From: Anisodus tanguticus
Lineage: Eukaryota > Streptophyta > Magnoliopsida > Solanales > Solanaceae
NCBI GenBank assembly: GCA_034509755.1
Contig: CM067549.1
Coordinates: forward strand, 41,677,305 to 41,741,304
Direction of reading: 5' to 3'
DNA length: 64,000 bases
Both the position numbers and the translations under genes were made by a program. This document shows positions 35,838 to 48,100 of this stretch, one piece after another; the first letter of the stretch is position 1, and every line of letters begins with the position of its first letter. The notes under the pieces are model-generated. The model ran no database searches and was not told where the DNA came from. It saw nothing but the letters and a program-made list of their open reading frames with translations.

Positions 35838-38800
35838 ATGAATCAGAGGGCAGCCGTTAGAGGGAGGCCGACCGGAACCGATGGCTCTGATTTCTCCTAC
35901 CGCATGGTCGTTGATTCGAGTACTGTTTCCCCTTTTCCATTTCCCCAACTTACTCTCATTTTCTCTCCATTTTGCTTTAATCATCTTATTTTTATTTTCT
36001 TGATAGGATACACGAAAGTTGCAAAAGCAAAGTCTCGTCTTGCCAAATTGATCTTTGCTCAGGTTTGTTTGTTTTATTATTTATAAAGCTAGCTGGTTTA
36101 ATCAGAATTGGTTTTCAGGGCTATTTTTCAGATTGACATAAGGTTAAAACAAGTTATGAAGTTAGTTGTTCTTTAATATATCACTAACTCATCAGTTACT
36201 GCAAGCATCTCAACTTGAATTGTACCACCACTAACTAATTGACATTTTAGTTTAGGGTCCAATAGATATTGTACTCTCTATCCCCTATTTTAGATTTGTT
36301 GGTAACTGCATCATTTCTTTCTTACTGGAATATTGATAATTAAAACTAAAGGAAATAAAGACGAATGGAGGCTTAACTAAACTAGTTATCTCGTTTTCAG
36401 TGTTAGAAGCAACATGTTTTCGAATAACAACTTGTAAGCATGTCAGTGTGAGGCATTTCTATTGATAAATATGCATCCTGCACTTCAGGTTGTCACTCAA
36501 TTGATGATAGCAGCTAATGTATTTGTTTCATTATCAAGGAAGGAGTCTCCTGATAAAGTTTCCGTTTCTTCCCTTGCAATTGGCTTCGTGTCTGTTGTGG
36601 CAGGAGAACTAGGTTTGCTACTGGATCTCATTCGTGACCTCATCATTTTTTATTGTTCACCTTTTAATAGGGCATTTTCTCTTGTTATAATTAGGTCGAA
36701 AGAGAAGTCGGTCCAACTTTCTGAAGTTTTATATCTTTGGGTCATCGATGGCAATCCTGTTGTCAGTAGCATATCTTGCTATGAGGAATCTCTCATTGGA
36801 GGTATGGTTATGTGGTTATTCATTCCCAGGAGAAAAATGATGCTACTAGCTATTGTAATTGACAGAAATGTATCTACGACCTTGTTGCTAATATTTAAGT
36901 ATGTTGAATAGGGACCGATCAATTGTTTGGCATGATTGAGTTAAGAGAACCTGGATTTACTTGGATGATCTTTAGGTGGCGCTTGTGATTATTTCTTTAA
37001 CTTCAACAACAACAACATACCCAGTGAAATCCCACAACGTGGGGTCTGGGGAGGGTAGAATGTACACAGACCTTACCTCCACCTTGGTAGGTAGAGCGGC
37101 TGTTTCCGGCAGACCCTCGGCTCAAGACAAAGCATAATCAGGCAAAACAAGCAAAGCAAAACAAAGTGTGAGAAACGGTCAGACTCAGACGAGAAATTAA
37201 AGTATTGTAAACATGCAGATAGTAAAATCAAATACGCAATGGTAGCGCATACTAACAACAGGAAGCAATAGCTAACACAACTAAATAAGATAAAAAAATT
37301 ACACTAAAGAACACATAGCAGCAGGAATCAAACTATAGGATACTATAGAGCAATAATGCGCCTATAAGTGATAGGCTGATCGAGCCTACATTAATAACAC
37401 TACACTCTCATTTTGTAAGCGTAAGTAGGACTACGCTCGACTACCTACTACCATTCTACCATTCTACCATAATCCGTGACCTCCACAACCCCCTATCTAA
37501 GGTCATGTCCTCGGTAAGTTGCACCTGCGCCATATCCCGTCTAATCATCTCTCCCCAATACTTCTTTGGCCTACCTCTACCCCTCCTGAACCCGTCCATA
37601 GCCAACCTTTTCACACCTCCGCATTGGGGCATCCGTGTCTCTCCTCTGCACATGTCTGAACCATCTCAACCTCGCTTCCCGCATCTTATCCTCCACTGAG
37701 GCCACTCCCACTTTATCCCGCATAACATCATTCCTAATCCTATCTCTCCTTGTATGCCCACACATCCATCTCAACTAGGGCTGGTCAGTGGGCCGGGCTC
37801 GGGACTGGCGGGCTGGGTCGGGGCGGGATCGGGTTTTGGTGGAATTTGCCAAAATCCCGTCCCGATCCCGATCCCGTCGGAATCGGGTCAGGGCGGGATC
37901 GGGGCGGGAGCGGGATCCGGGCGGTATTTCCTTTTTTTTTTTTTTTAATAACATATGTATAAAAAACTCAATAATTAAATAAGACAAGATATTGTAATAA
38001 AAATATCCCAAGACTGTTTTTGTGCCTCTTATATTATTTAATAAACGTGATTTTTTTGTAATACAAATACAATTGTCGAAATTGCAACTTTGTGGTGTTG
38101 TCCAAAAGTTGTAAATTACTTAATAAAATTGCAATTAAAAAAATTACAATTCTGAAAAAAAATTGTTCTAGTTTCTTGATAATTTCATGTGGTTCTTCGG
38201 TTGGAATTGGTATTTGTTGGTCAAATTGATCCACGTCGCTTCCACCACCTTCGGATGAGATTTCGTTGTAGTTTTCGTCTTCTTCTTCGTTGATCTCCGG
38301 TTGACTCCACCTTCTCCACTCCGCTCGTATCCAATCTCTGAATAATACTATAATCTTCAAGCTGTCTCCGGCTAATGAGTGTATGTGCTCTCCTATTTGA
38401 TATCTGCCGGCAGAAAAAACGCTTTCAGACGCAGTTGATGACGCTTGAATGTTCAAAACATCTCGGGCCTTCTTCATTGAGAACTGCTTGGTACGGTACA
38501 TAACCCTGCAAAATAAAAATATCAAACTCGCTAATTTAGTTAGTAGCGGTACGGCCGCACATTCTATTTCTGAAGCTTTCAATACTAGCCGCAGAAACAA
38601 CATGTCTTTTGTGAGGTTGTGTTGAAGAAGATGAAGATGGTATGGAAGTCGGTAGGTTACTAGCACTTTCTTGTTGGTAAAACCTATATACTTTTTTGCA
38701 TTGGTCTTCTACGCTAGACAACACTTCTTCTTTAGTTTGTTCAATAAGTGGTGGGTGATTTGGATTTTTGGGACTTGGAGGTGGTAGTACTTCTATACAA

Positions 38801-41800
38801 TCGTAAATAGTTTCAATAAGTGATTTAGTACCTTCTATTTTAATAGTCAGATTTAATACAACACCAATAATATAAATAGTGGGAATAAGAATAAAATATT
38901 TTTTTATTTTGATAATTTTTTTTAATAGATGCCATATAAGCTGGGTTTTGCATATATTCACTAAGTAATAAAAATATTAGAGCTATATAAAACAACATAG
39001 TTGAAATAGTAGGATAATATATACCGGAAAATTCTTTTGTTGCTTGAAAAAAATTCTCTAAAAATACAATAAGTTCGGAAATTTTTACCCAATCGCTATC
39101 TACAACCATATCAGCTGGATTTTGATTATGAGAGTTAAAAAATAAAGTTATAGGTTTTCTATAGTCATAAGCAACAAGTAGTTGCTCGTATAAAGAATTT
39201 CACCTAGTGGGTACTTCTTTTGAAATTTTTCTATAAGATAGCTGGCAATCGTGACAAGTTTTTTTATATTCTTTTCTTCGTTGTATTCTATTATTTTTAA
39301 AAATAAAGTTTATAACAAATTGTATTTTACTAAGAATGTCTTCAAAAAGTGATAGACTATCCTTTACAATTAATTTATATATATGGCACGCGCATTTTAT
39401 ATGAAAATGATCTGAAAAAGATGGAGTTAAACTATTTTTAAAATTGTAATAGCGTAATTGTTAGAAGAAACGTTATCTAATGTAATAGTCATAATTTTAT
39501 CAGTTATTCCATAATAATCTCACACTTGATAAATATTTTCTGCAGTAAAAGTACCAGTGTGCCTATCATCTATATATTTATACGCTAAGATACGTTTTTG
39601 CATAGACCATTTATAATTTATCCAATGACAAGTTACCGTTATATAATCATGGCCGTTAGTACTACGACCTATATCAGAAGTGATAGTCACTTTGCCATTA
39701 AAATGATATAATGAATAATGTAAATACTGTTGATATTCATGTGCAAATTTAAATACATCTCTCTTAACAGTTGATCTAGAAAAACCGTAAAAGCAGGATT
39801 ATACAAATCTCTAATGTAATGAATAAAATCGGGAAATGAAGGAAATGAAAAAGGCAAACCCTCCACAGCAACTAATTTTGCTATTGCTTCCCTATCTCTA
39901 TGTTTATTGTATTTAGGGCCTACAATTCCCCCTGTGATAAGGTTAATTTGACCCTGTACTTGGTCCGGTACAGTATCAGTATGTGAATCTTGTCCCGATG
40001 GAGCGGGCGTTTGCGCACCCGGTTTTGAAGCCTCGTATTGGGCATACCTAGTTGAATGAGCCCTTACTACGTGTCTCATTAAACCCCCCGTCCCACCGTG
40101 ACCTTTTTCAGTTTTAAATTTTAAAACATCTTTACAAATTTTACATCTAGCTACTTGATTCTCTACGTCCCTATCAAAAAATATTCATGCATCTGATTTT
40201 AATGGTCGTTTTGCTGGACCTCGTCTCATACTAGGGGGAATAGGAGGCATTTCAGTTGAAGGTGCACTAGTGGGTGTGTTGTCATTAACATTAGTGGGTG
40301 TATCATCTAGATTATCGTCTAAATTAAAGTCTTCTTGAGTTTCAGAAAATAGCTTCTCGTCTAAATCTAATGGTATTGTAGGAAAATGTTCAGTATCAAC
40401 AAAATCATCCTGTGTAGGAATAGGATGACTAGAAGAAGTACTATTTCCCTTGTTGCCCGTACAAGAAGAAGCCTGACCCCCTACCCGTAAGCATACGTTT
40501 AAATCCTTCCATTATAAATTTATAATTATACTAATAAATAATTAAAGTAAATGAAATTAAGTGCGCTAAATAAAATAAATAGACAATAATAATTTAATGA
40601 AGGAACGAATGTACCAAACGCCGACGTAACGTCGACGTGTAATCGAGAGGTTGAAAATTGAAACTTTGCTCGATGGAAGATCCTCAAGCTAGTTGCCAAC
40701 TTCACTCCCAATTTCCAAATGAATAAATAAAATTGAATATTTAGTAGACAATGCAGACTTGTAGAGAGATAGATTGAGAGATTAGAGAGATTTGTGAGAA
40801 AGATGAAGAAAAAATGAGGTATTTATAGTTGAAAATTTGGGTTAAAGTGTAAATATAATAACTTATGGGTTAAAAATAAATATTAAGGGGGGTTGGGGGA
40901 GGCCAAAAATGGCCGTTGCACAGCGGCCAAAATGTAAAATGGTCGTTGGTGCAACAGTTATTTTTGCAAAGGGGGGTGGGGTTTCGGGCGGGATCGGGTC
41001 GGGTCGGGACTGGGGCGGACCGGGACATTGTCCCGTCCCGGTTCGAGTCCCGATACCGCAAAATTATTATTTTTTAACTACTCGGGTTTGGGGCGGGACC
41101 GGGCCGACCCGGCCCACTGGCCAGCCTTAATCTCAGCATCCTCATCTCCGCAACTCTCATCTTTTGTATGTGTGAAGTCTTGACTGGCCAACACTCTGCC
41201 CCCATACAACATAGTCGGTCTGACCACCGCCCTATAGAACTTGCCTTTAAGTTTAGTTGTCTTTAACTTCACTTGGAAATAAATTTTTTAAAGTTAAGTG
41301 TTTGAGTTTTTGATGCAAAACTTACGGAAAAAGAATCTCCAAGTTCAAGATTTTAACTTGTGTCTTCAAGGTGTATTTGAAATAATTTTTTTCAGATCTT
41401 GAATTTGTTAGTCACAAATTCTCTACTTCCATCAACTTTTTTCCAATCTTGACATCAAATAGTTTTTACCAGATTCAACTTCAAATGTTACCCAAATGGT
41501 TTCTTAGAATCTAAAGAAGCAGTACTTTATATTTCTTAACTTAGTAAGAGATGTTCTGATCGTTAGAGTTTTCTCCATTTACACTTGATAAGTTTTATTG
41601 CACTAGTATGATTTTTCTGGTAGTTGCTCATCAATTTGCAGTCCAAAATAGATAAGTTGATATAACTAGTCCTTCCTCCACTACCCTTTTCTGTGAAAGG
41701 TTTAAAAGAGAGTATAACCCAACTCGCTGATGCACTGAGAGACTGAAATCTCCCAACATCCATAAATCCTGGTTTTTGACGATTCTTGATTGAAGGAAGG

Positions 41801-42630
41801 TAGCTTGTTCGTTCAACTTTTCTTTATTTATGCCCAGGAAAGGAAAAAACAAAAGGTTCCATCATCTTTTCCTCTTCCTTATCACTATATTGTTGCTCCT
41901 TATTACCACCCTCACCACTTGGTATTCCCTTTGTATCCTTCGTCGAAGATCCCCTGCTTTGTGTTCATCAGTCTCCTCGTTCCCTCTTTCACTTTATGGT
42001 TGCCTCTTTTAAGCATCAAAGTGACCAATTGATAGTTCTATGTCATTGTTCATGAGGTTGAAAAGTGGCTTTCAAATAGATTTCAAAGGGGTTGATGGGT
42101 TAAGTTGGAAGTAAAAGAATGCAATCATGCAGTAAGTACGATAACTTAATTGGAGTACAGCAAAGCACTATATTTACAGTGTATCCACTTTTTCCTTCCT
42201 TCAGAACCAGTCAACCACTTGGGGGGTTCCTTCCTCAATTGCAAGAAGTTGGCCCTTTTTTTGATTTTATGTGAATTTGCTTCTTTCTTTAATTTCTTGC
42301 TATCATTTGAGCTTGACTAAAAATAATCTAATGATGTTATTGTGTATTTGCTTCTTCTTTGATTTCACGATATCATTTTTGCTTGACTAAAAATAATCTA
42401 CTGATGTTATTGTGTAGGCTTTCCAAACATTTACAAGTTTGGAGACTCTAAAGCTTGCAGCTGTCCTACTAGGTAAGCTTCGTGTTGCAAAGCCGCTTCT
42501 CATAATATGTTGTATATAATTGATGTATTAACTGTGCCCTTGTTCTGCAGGATTTGTGGTACAATTATTTGCAATTGGTACAACCGTTTCTCTTATTAAA
42601 AATATGGCACTTCCTAAGAGGGCTTCTTGA
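35838..42630 (+). CDS. Jagunal-like endoplasmic reticulum membrane protein (6 exons, 167 aa)
   Basis: Six exons join in frame with GT-AG borders: 35838-35919, 36007-36062, 36489-36612, 36695-36801, 42418-42472 and 42551-42630 (stop TGA 42628-42630), 504 nt in all. The start MNQRAAVRGRPTGTDGSDF opens a short hydrophilic N terminus. About four hydrophobic helices follow (roughly residues 41-60, 70-88, 98-118 and 130-152), and the tail ends NMALPKRAS. The GTDGSDFSYRMVVDSRY start, the RKRSR-NFLKFY segment and the PKRAS end match what I remember of plant Jagunal homologues. Animal Jagunal/JAGN1 is a small ER membrane protein needed for ER organisation and secretion; the plant role is less known. 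All exons are open without a single shift. Intron 4 is 5.6 kb because of nested transposons, the others are ordinary. The gene converges on RNase H2A. Confidence 0.8.
36938..37005 (+). repeat. segment repeated at 43104-43215
   Basis: GAGAACCTGGATTTACTTGG and the text up to CTTTAACTTCA reappear with few changes at 43104-43170. The match continues across the LINE insertion at 41272-41320 (CTTGGAAATAA against CTTGGAGACTAA). The RTE LINE thus landed within an older dispersed repeat in this intron. Confidence 0.55.
37776..41129 (-). mobile_element. hAT transposon copy 1 (3354 bp) inside the RTE LINE
   Basis: Terminal inverted repeats TAGGGCTGGTCAGTGGGCC (left) and TAAGGCTGGCCAGTGGGCC (right, complement) are flanked by an 8-bp duplication: ATCTCAAC at 37768-37775 and ATCTCAGC at 41130-41137 (one mismatch). 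The related LINE at 32121 shows what the undisrupted site looks like. Both subterminal regions are G-rich arrays of GGGCGGGATCGGG-like units on inverted strands. A decayed transposase gene fills the middle. 8-bp duplications and TA-G/A-GG ends are standard for hAT. Confidence 0.88.
38100..40512 (-). pseudogene. hAT (BED-finger) transposase, copy 1, broken
   Basis: An ATG at 40512-40510 (MEGFKRML) opens the frame, which shifts within about 15 codons. A BED-type zinc finger follows near 40190-40080, with ARCKICKDVLKF and LMRHVVRAH (CxxC and HxxxxH); an in-frame TGA replaces the tryptophan just before it (SDA-stop-IFF). The N-terminal part of the catalytic domain continues to 39687. The dimerisation domain at 38480-38300 reads QASSTASESVFSAGRYQIGE and LAGDSLKIIVLFRDW. 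Short polyacidic and low-complexity tails follow. Stops at about 39200-39500 interrupt the RNase H-like core. Confidence 0.82.
42271..42417 (+). repeat. tandem duplication (~72 bp x 2) abutting the exon 5 acceptor
   Basis: Two imperfect copies (about 42271-42346 and 42347-42417) share TTGACTAAAAATAATCTA and GATGTTATTGTGTA. The second copy ends in the real splice acceptor, TGTGTAG. The first ends TGTGTAT, so it lacks the AG. Confidence 0.8.
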
Positions 42631-45103
42631 TTATTAGTGTAACTTGGTGTTATTCCAAATGTCTGACTGACTGAAGAGGATTATTATATGCATCGGATTC
42701 ATAGGAGATGCTTCTGTAAGTTGCCTTTATCAATGCAATTTTTGCAAGCTTTTCCGATTTAAGATTATCTCATGAAGACTCAACATTACCGAGCTAAGCA
42801 TCAGACTGGTGCATGAAGACTTAATACGTGAATCTGTGAAGAAAATATATAATTAAGTAAAATAGTGTCCTCAATGTTTCTTCACTTCATGCAAGTTGGT
42901 GTAGAAGGATTCATTCTGGGTTGAACTCACTTCCTATCTTTTACCTTATGTTTCATTAGGTGCAACAGTTGTTGCTCGCGTGCAGCAGAATGCACTTGCA
43001 TCCGACTTTATTATGAGGGCATTGATGTTCCAACGCTCTCTTGGGACTTGAATGCATATTTTGACTAAAAGAGTTATTCAGATATCAACCCTTAATGAAG
43101 AATTTGAGAACCTGGATTTATTTGGATGATCTTTTGGCGGCTCTTGGTTGTTGAATTCTTTAACTTCACTTGGAGACTAATTTTTAATGTTTGTGTTTGA
43201 CTTTTTTTACTACCAGCTATAAGGTGAAATTTCCCAAAAAAAAATACTAGAAGAAAATTTTAACATTAGCACATAAGGGGGAAATTTGTTTCTATAGATG
43301 TTATAATATGTCACATCAAATATGAAAGCTCTCATAAATCATGAATTTTACCAGAAAGGATAGAGATTTTCCATTCACTTCTCCTAAGGAATCTTTAAAG
43401 TCAAGTCAGTGGACAACTTCATCAGCATTTGCCATATTTTATTTTTAGCGAGGGAAAAGCGTCAAATTTACTTTTGTACTATTTGAAATTAAACTTTATC
43501 TTTTGTTTGACTAATATTACTCTGTCATTAGAAAGTCTCATTTTGCTCTTAACCCCTAACGGAGCTCCAAATTAGGGGTAATTTTAAATCATACTCACAG
43601 TTACGGGGTTAATTTGTAACATTTTTGTCGAAAAAATTAGATGTGATGTGGTTATGACCAAAAATCGATCAAGACAAAATAGAGCAATTTTGAATAATAT
43701 AGGGAAAATTTTGTAGTTCAACTATGGTAGTAAAGCATACTATAAGTGAAAATCAAGAAGCTCCAATTGCCTGTCACCAAACTACTACTATAATCTTTTT
43801 AAATATCAAAGAATTGGAAGGCATAATCCATCTACTTGTAGTCCTCTGCTTTCATAAATTATTTAGTGTATGAAATACACTCTTCCAAGGTTTCTTTTTA
43901 TCCTGCTGTGGATTAAAAGGCATGATCTGTATAAACCAACCTCTCACTTTTTAAGTTTTTGAACCTAAATCATAGTCAAGTGCATGTATTTTATTTTCCT
44001 ACTTAGTAGATTAGTAGATAGACGTGTCCCGTCTGCTACTTTGTTCGAAAAGCGACACCTCTTCCCTGTTCCTTTCATTCGAAGTAGTTATTTTTAATTT
44101 CTTTCCTTGGAATGATATGAAGAAAACAAATGGTATCTGACTCTTTCAGTGGCGTAAGCAAAATTGTGTAAGCCTTATCGAGACCTTAAAGGAATGAACA
44201 AATGAAAAGATTACATTTAACAAAAACATACCTGACTTTCCAGCCATAGATTTGTTGCATAAAATAATGAGAAGCTTAAAGACAAGAAGAAAAAATAGAT
44301 GCCTAGGATTCCTTACTTCTAGTGGTTGGATTTGTAGCAGTCTCCATCTCTTCTTGCTCAACAGTCAAAGATGATGTACCTTTTGAAATTAAGTACTTCA
44401 TGTAAGTTGGGTTCAACAAGTAAAATCATTCCTCCCCAAATATTCGATATAAGAAGGCAAGTGAAAATTCATTCTTCCTTCTTTTAGTGGTTGGATTACC
44501 CGCATTCGAGGTTTTCATACTAAACCAATAAATGCACAACACCAGATGTCTGCAAGTATTTTCCAACGTAACCCCTTTTACTTTCCTTCGTTCTTTGCAG
44601 CTAAAAGAGAAATTGATATATGATTCTCCACACCATCTACTCAAAGTTCAAGATCTGAAAAAAAGAACATATTCTCATGGGATGCGTATTTCGATTTAAA
44701 TGCGCAACATAACCTTAAGCAGAGTACAGAATTCCTCAATGAGATGGAACTATCTCTATTGTCTCCGAGTTGCAAATCTAGAAGCAAGTTAGAAAGATAC
44801 ATCAGACACCAAATAATTAGCAAACATGAAATAACAGATAATTTCAGTGATTGCATGAAAAATGAGACGTTCTTAGTCCTTTCAGATGCTATTGATCCTT
44901 AAAAGATGTTATCACATTAATCGCGTTACAAATCTGTTTAACATTTTTTTCAATCAACGAGCAGGTATATAACTGACTAATCTAATCACCATCCTTCCAG
45001 GATGGCCTAAGGAACCAATTCCACTGTTCTAGTTAATATCAGAGGAATCCGGTTTGAAGCAACTGTTCTCCTCATCCTTTCAGTAATTGTTAAATTGTGT
45101 CCT
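42631..45103. other. convergent intergenic region between two host genes
   Basis: It must hold the 3' UTRs of the Jagunal-like gene (from the left) and RNase H2A (from the right). I see no other gene. It contains the repeat copy at 43104-43215. A/T-rich text at about 43440-43710 has the look of a MITE, but I could not pair its ends. Short frames around 44146-44856 have no recognisable motif. Confidence 0.5.
43104..43215 (+). repeat. second copy of the 36938 dispersed repeat
   Basis: It contains GAGAACCTGGATTTATTTGG through CTTTAACTTCACTTGGAGAC uninterrupted, so it shows the state before the LINE inserted into the other copy. Confidence 0.55.
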
Positions 45104-48100
45104 TCAAAACTGCGAGAGGAGCTCAAGTTTACGAGCTTGGAAGAATTTGCAACGGCCTTTCCCACTTGATTCAATATCTTCACTTTTCGTCTTTACACCT
45201 GTGAAACCAATATTAGTTAGCTTCATCTGCCGCTTACTAGCTCTTCCGTTGGATTCATCTTCTTCACTAGCGTCAGATTCCCTATGGAAACCACATAAAA
45301 AGGATCCACATTAAACAATAATAGCAATATGATTTGAACAGCTTCTGTTGCAGTAGGAAAAACTTATGAGCGAATAGATTAAAATCCCCCTACATTATCA
45401 CTGTTTTGCGAGTTTCATACCTAAACTATTGGGAGTTCACATAACCTTCCTAAACTACCATGAACTCATTGTGCCAAGTGGACACATTTTAAGACTTTTT
45501 CATCTCCCATACGTCTCTCAGCAAGTTATCCCAAACATTTTGTCACATATTCAACTGGAGGTTTTTAATCTAAAGGGAGTTAAAGTCCAGGGTGTAACAG
45601 AAACACCCGATAGTTTAGGTGTGGAACTTGCAAAATGGTAGTAATGGGTTTTAACCTATTCACTCAAAACTTATGAAGCTTCTCATTAATTCCCAAGTTC
45701 CAACTTTCTATTAAAACAACCATAAAGGAAAACTATCAAAAGGATAGCTCAATAGTGCCATGGATGCTTTTTCTTTCTTTTAAAGAATGTTATCTTATCC
45801 CAACACATTTCCAAATGGTACTAAGCTTGCAAATGAAAAGACTTTGCGCAAAATACTGCTTTAAATGTTTGGCCATACATAAGGAACTGAGGAAAAAGTA
45901 AAATAATGAGATTAGGGGTGGTAAAATTACCCCAAAAATCATGACCTGCCCAACCCCCTTAAGTTTGGGCTAGCTCAGCTCGTTTTAGCTCAATTCATTT
46001 TAGAATTGGGCTGATATGTAGCCCAAATTAATCAGTAGGAACCTTGTCATATTTTCAAAAAGACATTTTACTTTTGTTTGATATGTCATATAAATAAAGA
46101 AAAAATATAGTTTTATTAGGTACTTAAAACATTACAAAAAAACTAAAACGTAGTAAGAATTGGGCGGATTGGATTATGACCCGCTTTTAGCCCATTTCGG
46201 CCCAACCAGTTTCAGCCCAAATAAGTCCATTTTGACTTTGCCAAAACCGCCCATTTGACACCCTAAATGAGATGATAAATAAAGGATCCCTGCATGCTCC
46301 AATTACATACCAAAATTTAATCCTATCAAATGTTTTATGGAAGCTAGTAATGGACTCACCACACTACTTCAACGCTATCCTTGGAGTATGCATTACATGT
46401 TCCCCAGCTGAAGCGGACTAAGGTTGGAAACCCAAAAAGTGTGTGTTTGTGATGATCCAGCCAAGCTTTTGTCTCAGGATCTACAGGCAACAATGGATGC
46501 CAAATTGCACCATCCATTTTTTTAGCAAGATATTAGAATCTAGCAACATATTATACCAACTTTAACTGAAAGGAAGTTAAAAACTACCTCCGGGATATCC
46601 AGATCCAAAGTTCCTTTGCATGTTCTCAGCAGTTTCATCAAGCACCCAATCACGCAACGCTCGGTCCCTAGTAACCTAAAAGATGGTTCAAAATGACATT
46701 AGGAATTTTCCAATTCTAGTCTTACAAAGGGTAATAAATAGAGCGAGACAAAGTGGCAGATGCCAAGTCACCTTTGCAACAATACTGGCTCCACTAACGA
46801 CCGGGTAAAGACTGTCAGCTTTTTTTGTAACAACAAATTTGATTGCTGGAAATATTTCAGAGAGCTTCACTCTATACTTTTCAGGATCACCAACAGTATC
46901 CACATAAACCTGAAAGGGATTCATAAGTGCATTGCTTCTGACAATGTCTTTATAACTTGTGGAATAAAATATATACTTGATTTGTAAATGTTATTTGTTT
47001 CAGAATTTGAAGCCATCAACTCTATATTTTATATTTCCTTACTTCAACACACACACCCAAACAAGAAGGGGCATATCTTCTTCTGCGCCAATTTTTTGGT
47101 AAAAACTGGGATAAACTAAGTTGGACGTATCACATATTCCACGAAAATGAATCTGTTATTTTTTATTAAGTTTCCCCTTTTGCTATTAAAGAACACACAA
47201 GCCAGTGAAGCACAGACATCTTGAAGGGAAGCAAGTCTGTTGAACTCAAAATAAGATTCTTACCTCAGTTAAAAGAACACCAAGGTCCAGTGTCTTCCTT
47301 ACAAGGCCAATGGCAGAATTATGTGATATTTCATTAAGATTTACTTTGTTTCTGTCAAAAAGTAGAAAAGAGAAATCATGTGCGAAATTGATAAAATTGG
47401 CTTGGTAAACCAAAAGAGAGTTTTGTACAAACTTCTTTAACATCTTGGCTGAGAGATCTCTTGGATCTATCACATCAACCGCCCATCCGATGGATTTATT
47501 TGTCTTTAATTCCTCGAATAATTCTTCCCTCTTCTGTTCTTTCAAAGTCTTCGAGTCTGTATTGTTTATCATTAAAAAAAATTGAGTCTGCATGAACATG
47601 AAAAAGAAACTTGCAGGTAAAATAGTTATTTGTTATAGGTAGAAAAAACAAAATGACATCTTATGTCAATCACCCAATATCTTTCCTAACATTTTAATCA
47701 GGTTGTATAGCTTCTTTTTGTAACATTCACCCAGCTGAGGATTTGCTGTAAAATTTTAAATAATCAAGTTTGCACTTAAGGAAAACCAATCTGATAATTC
47801 TACACAAAATACCCTCTATGTGGTTTCAGTTTCTCAATTTCTCAATTTCTCTGAGTTAAGAGAAAAGTAAACAAACCCCAGAAGTCTCGAGAAGCAATGA
47901 GAAAGGTAACTCAGAAAGAAAGAGACAGCATTTTAGAAATGATCTTGATTGGTCATCCAAATGAAACAATGAATTTAGCTGACTATTATTCACCTTCATT
48001 CTTTAAAATTTCTTTTTTCCTCACATGCCAAGCTCCAAGCAAATCATAAGTTGACTGACTACTATGAGCCGAGGTCTCCCGGAAACAGCCGCTCTACCTA

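Larger units (their letters stand above)
37006..41259 (-). mobile_element. 5'-truncated RTE LINE in Jagunal-like intron 4, split by a hAT element
   Basis: On the minus strand the 3' end is (TTG)n at about 37006 and the copy runs up to 41259, minus the hAT insert at 37776-41129. A 12-bp duplication, TCTTTAACTTCA, lies at 36994-37005 and 41260-41271. Coding remnants of the RT C terminus are clear: KLKGKFYRAVVRPTMLYGG at the right of the hAT, and KMREARLRWFRHVQRRDT and RRGRGRPKKYWGEMIRRDM at the left. It is about 0.9 kb without the insert. It is similar in text to the RTE copy at 31331-35440. Confidence 0.85.

Noticed and set aside
44146..44856. Small frames in the convergent intergenic region as genes
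   Set aside because: No recognisable domain. A short repeated phrase (GTGGTTGGATT) suggests decayed repeats rather than exons.
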